From contig OZ243096.1 in assembly GCA_965212165.1 (NCBI GenBank), positions 2,418,001-2,482,000 on the forward strand: a stretch of 64,000 nt of DNA, written 5' to 3'. The translations under genes and the position numbers were made by a program. The notes beneath the pieces were generated by a model, which was given only the letters and a program-made list of their open reading frames with translations, ran no database searches and was not told the DNA's origin. Of the stretch, positions 63,738 to 64,000 are shown piece by piece (position 1 is the stretch's first letter; every line of letters begins with the position of its first letter). Source of the DNA: RHLJ01 sp965212165. Its GTDB lineage: Bacteria; Bacteroidota; Rhodothermia; Balneolales; Balneolaceae.

Positions 63738-64000
63738 ATGAAAAGGCTCATTGATGTATACGTATATAGATTGAAAAAAGGAAAACCAGAGTTTTTACTT
63801 TTACTAAGATCTTCTAAAAAAATTTATGCTCATCAATGGAGAATGATAGGGGGAAAGGTAGAACAAGGAGAAAAGTATTGGGAGGCAGCACTTCGTGAAT
63901 TAAAAGAAGAAACTGCTTTAATACCTGAAAAATTTTGGGTGATTCCATCCTTAAATTCATTCTATGAAGCTAGTTCTGATCAAATCCATCAAATCCCTGC
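63738..64000 (+). CDS. NUDIX hydrolase, 5' part only (runs off the right edge)
   Basis: The frame from the ATG at 63738 gives 87 residues before the window ends. It contains a recognisable NUDIX box, GKVEQGEKYWEAALRELKEET, near residues 39-59, with the final Gly of the consensus replaced by Ala. The N-terminal VYVYRLKKGKPEFLLLLRS is typical of dinucleoside-polyphosphate or dNTP pyrophosphohydrolases. It may be co-transcribed with greA. The substrate cannot be told from this fragment. Confidence 0.88.
   Translation, partial: MKRLIDVYVYRLKKGKPEFLLLLRSSKKIYAHQWRMIGGKVEQGEKYWEAALRELKEETALIPEKFWVIPSLNSFYEASSDQIHQIP

Noticed and set aside
1..64000. Search for tRNA, rRNA, CRISPR arrays, insertion sequences and prophage genes
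   Set aside because: No cloverleaf-like sequence, repeat-spacer array, transposase, integrase or phage structural gene was seen in this window.

Overview
The window is AT-rich, densely coded bacterial chromosome with no rRNA, tRNA, insertion sequence, prophage or CRISPR array visible. The gene families suggest a Gram-negative member of the Bacteroidota/Rhodothermota/Balneolota group, perhaps a marine Balneola-like organism. They include a DUF2723 glycosyltransferase, a DUF5777 outer-membrane protein with YceI and a small cytochrome, a YbeY whose third metal ligand is Asp, an LA_2272-type repeat protein, two sodium-dependent SNF transporters and an AbgT transporter. This placement is inferred from family content, not from a marker gene.

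Layout. 1-8.1 kb holds housekeeping and small conserved genes: a truncated THUMP RNA methyltransferase, a SlyD-like FKBP, a CoA-binding protein, YajQ, DUF971, an FAD oxidoreductase, a subtilase lipoprotein and DUF445. 8.2-14.4 kb is a MarR-regulated RND efflux operon (regulator, adaptor, pump, TolC) with two clear palindromic operators around its promoter. 14.4-26.6 kb is mixed, mostly envelope and secreted genes: ybeY, a 994-residue DUF2723 protein, an SNF transporter with an exported creatininase-family enzyme, a PH-domain protein, exported MsrB, a 15-unit repeat protein, cyclophilin, a PagL-like lipid A deacylase, a cold-shock protein and several unknowns.

26.8-42.3 kb is the standout region: an apparent single operon of eleven same-strand genes with gaps of 11 bases or less, or overlaps. 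I read it as a divergent Pel-type exopolysaccharide system. It encodes a REC-histidine kinase, a REC-GAF protein, two consecutive PelF-like GT4 glycosyltransferases, a PelG-like flippase with an N-terminal extension, a degenerate HD-GYP protein, a GH114/PelA-type glycoside hydrolase lipoprotein, a large GT-C-like membrane protein, a 1311-residue protein joining a PelA/DUF2194-like deacetylase to PelB-like TPRs and a beta-barrel, then DUF2752 and TM2 membrane proteins. Recognisable PelC, PelD and PelE are absent. The inferred flow is a phosphorelay and an HD-GYP-derived sensor controlling cytoplasmic polymerisation, PelG-like export, periplasmic deacetylation and hydrolysis, and release through a fused outer-membrane port.

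42.4-47.7 kb carries a cytochrome/YceI/DUF5777 operon, an HD hydrolase, an Omp85-like barrel protein and MltG. 47.7-61.8 kb is a long minus-strand run: RNA methyltransferase, AbgT, metG, pullulanase, SNF transporter, efp, accB, accC, gcvH, guaA and an LpoA-like lipoprotein activator. 61.9-64 kb has a Tet-type MFS exporter behind palindromes, greA and the start of a NUDIX hydrolase. No gene-free stretch exceeds 300 bases; the longest gaps (about 200 bases at 44.84-45.04, 46.42-46.65 and 59.39-59.59 kb) hold hairpins and otherwise nothing I can name.
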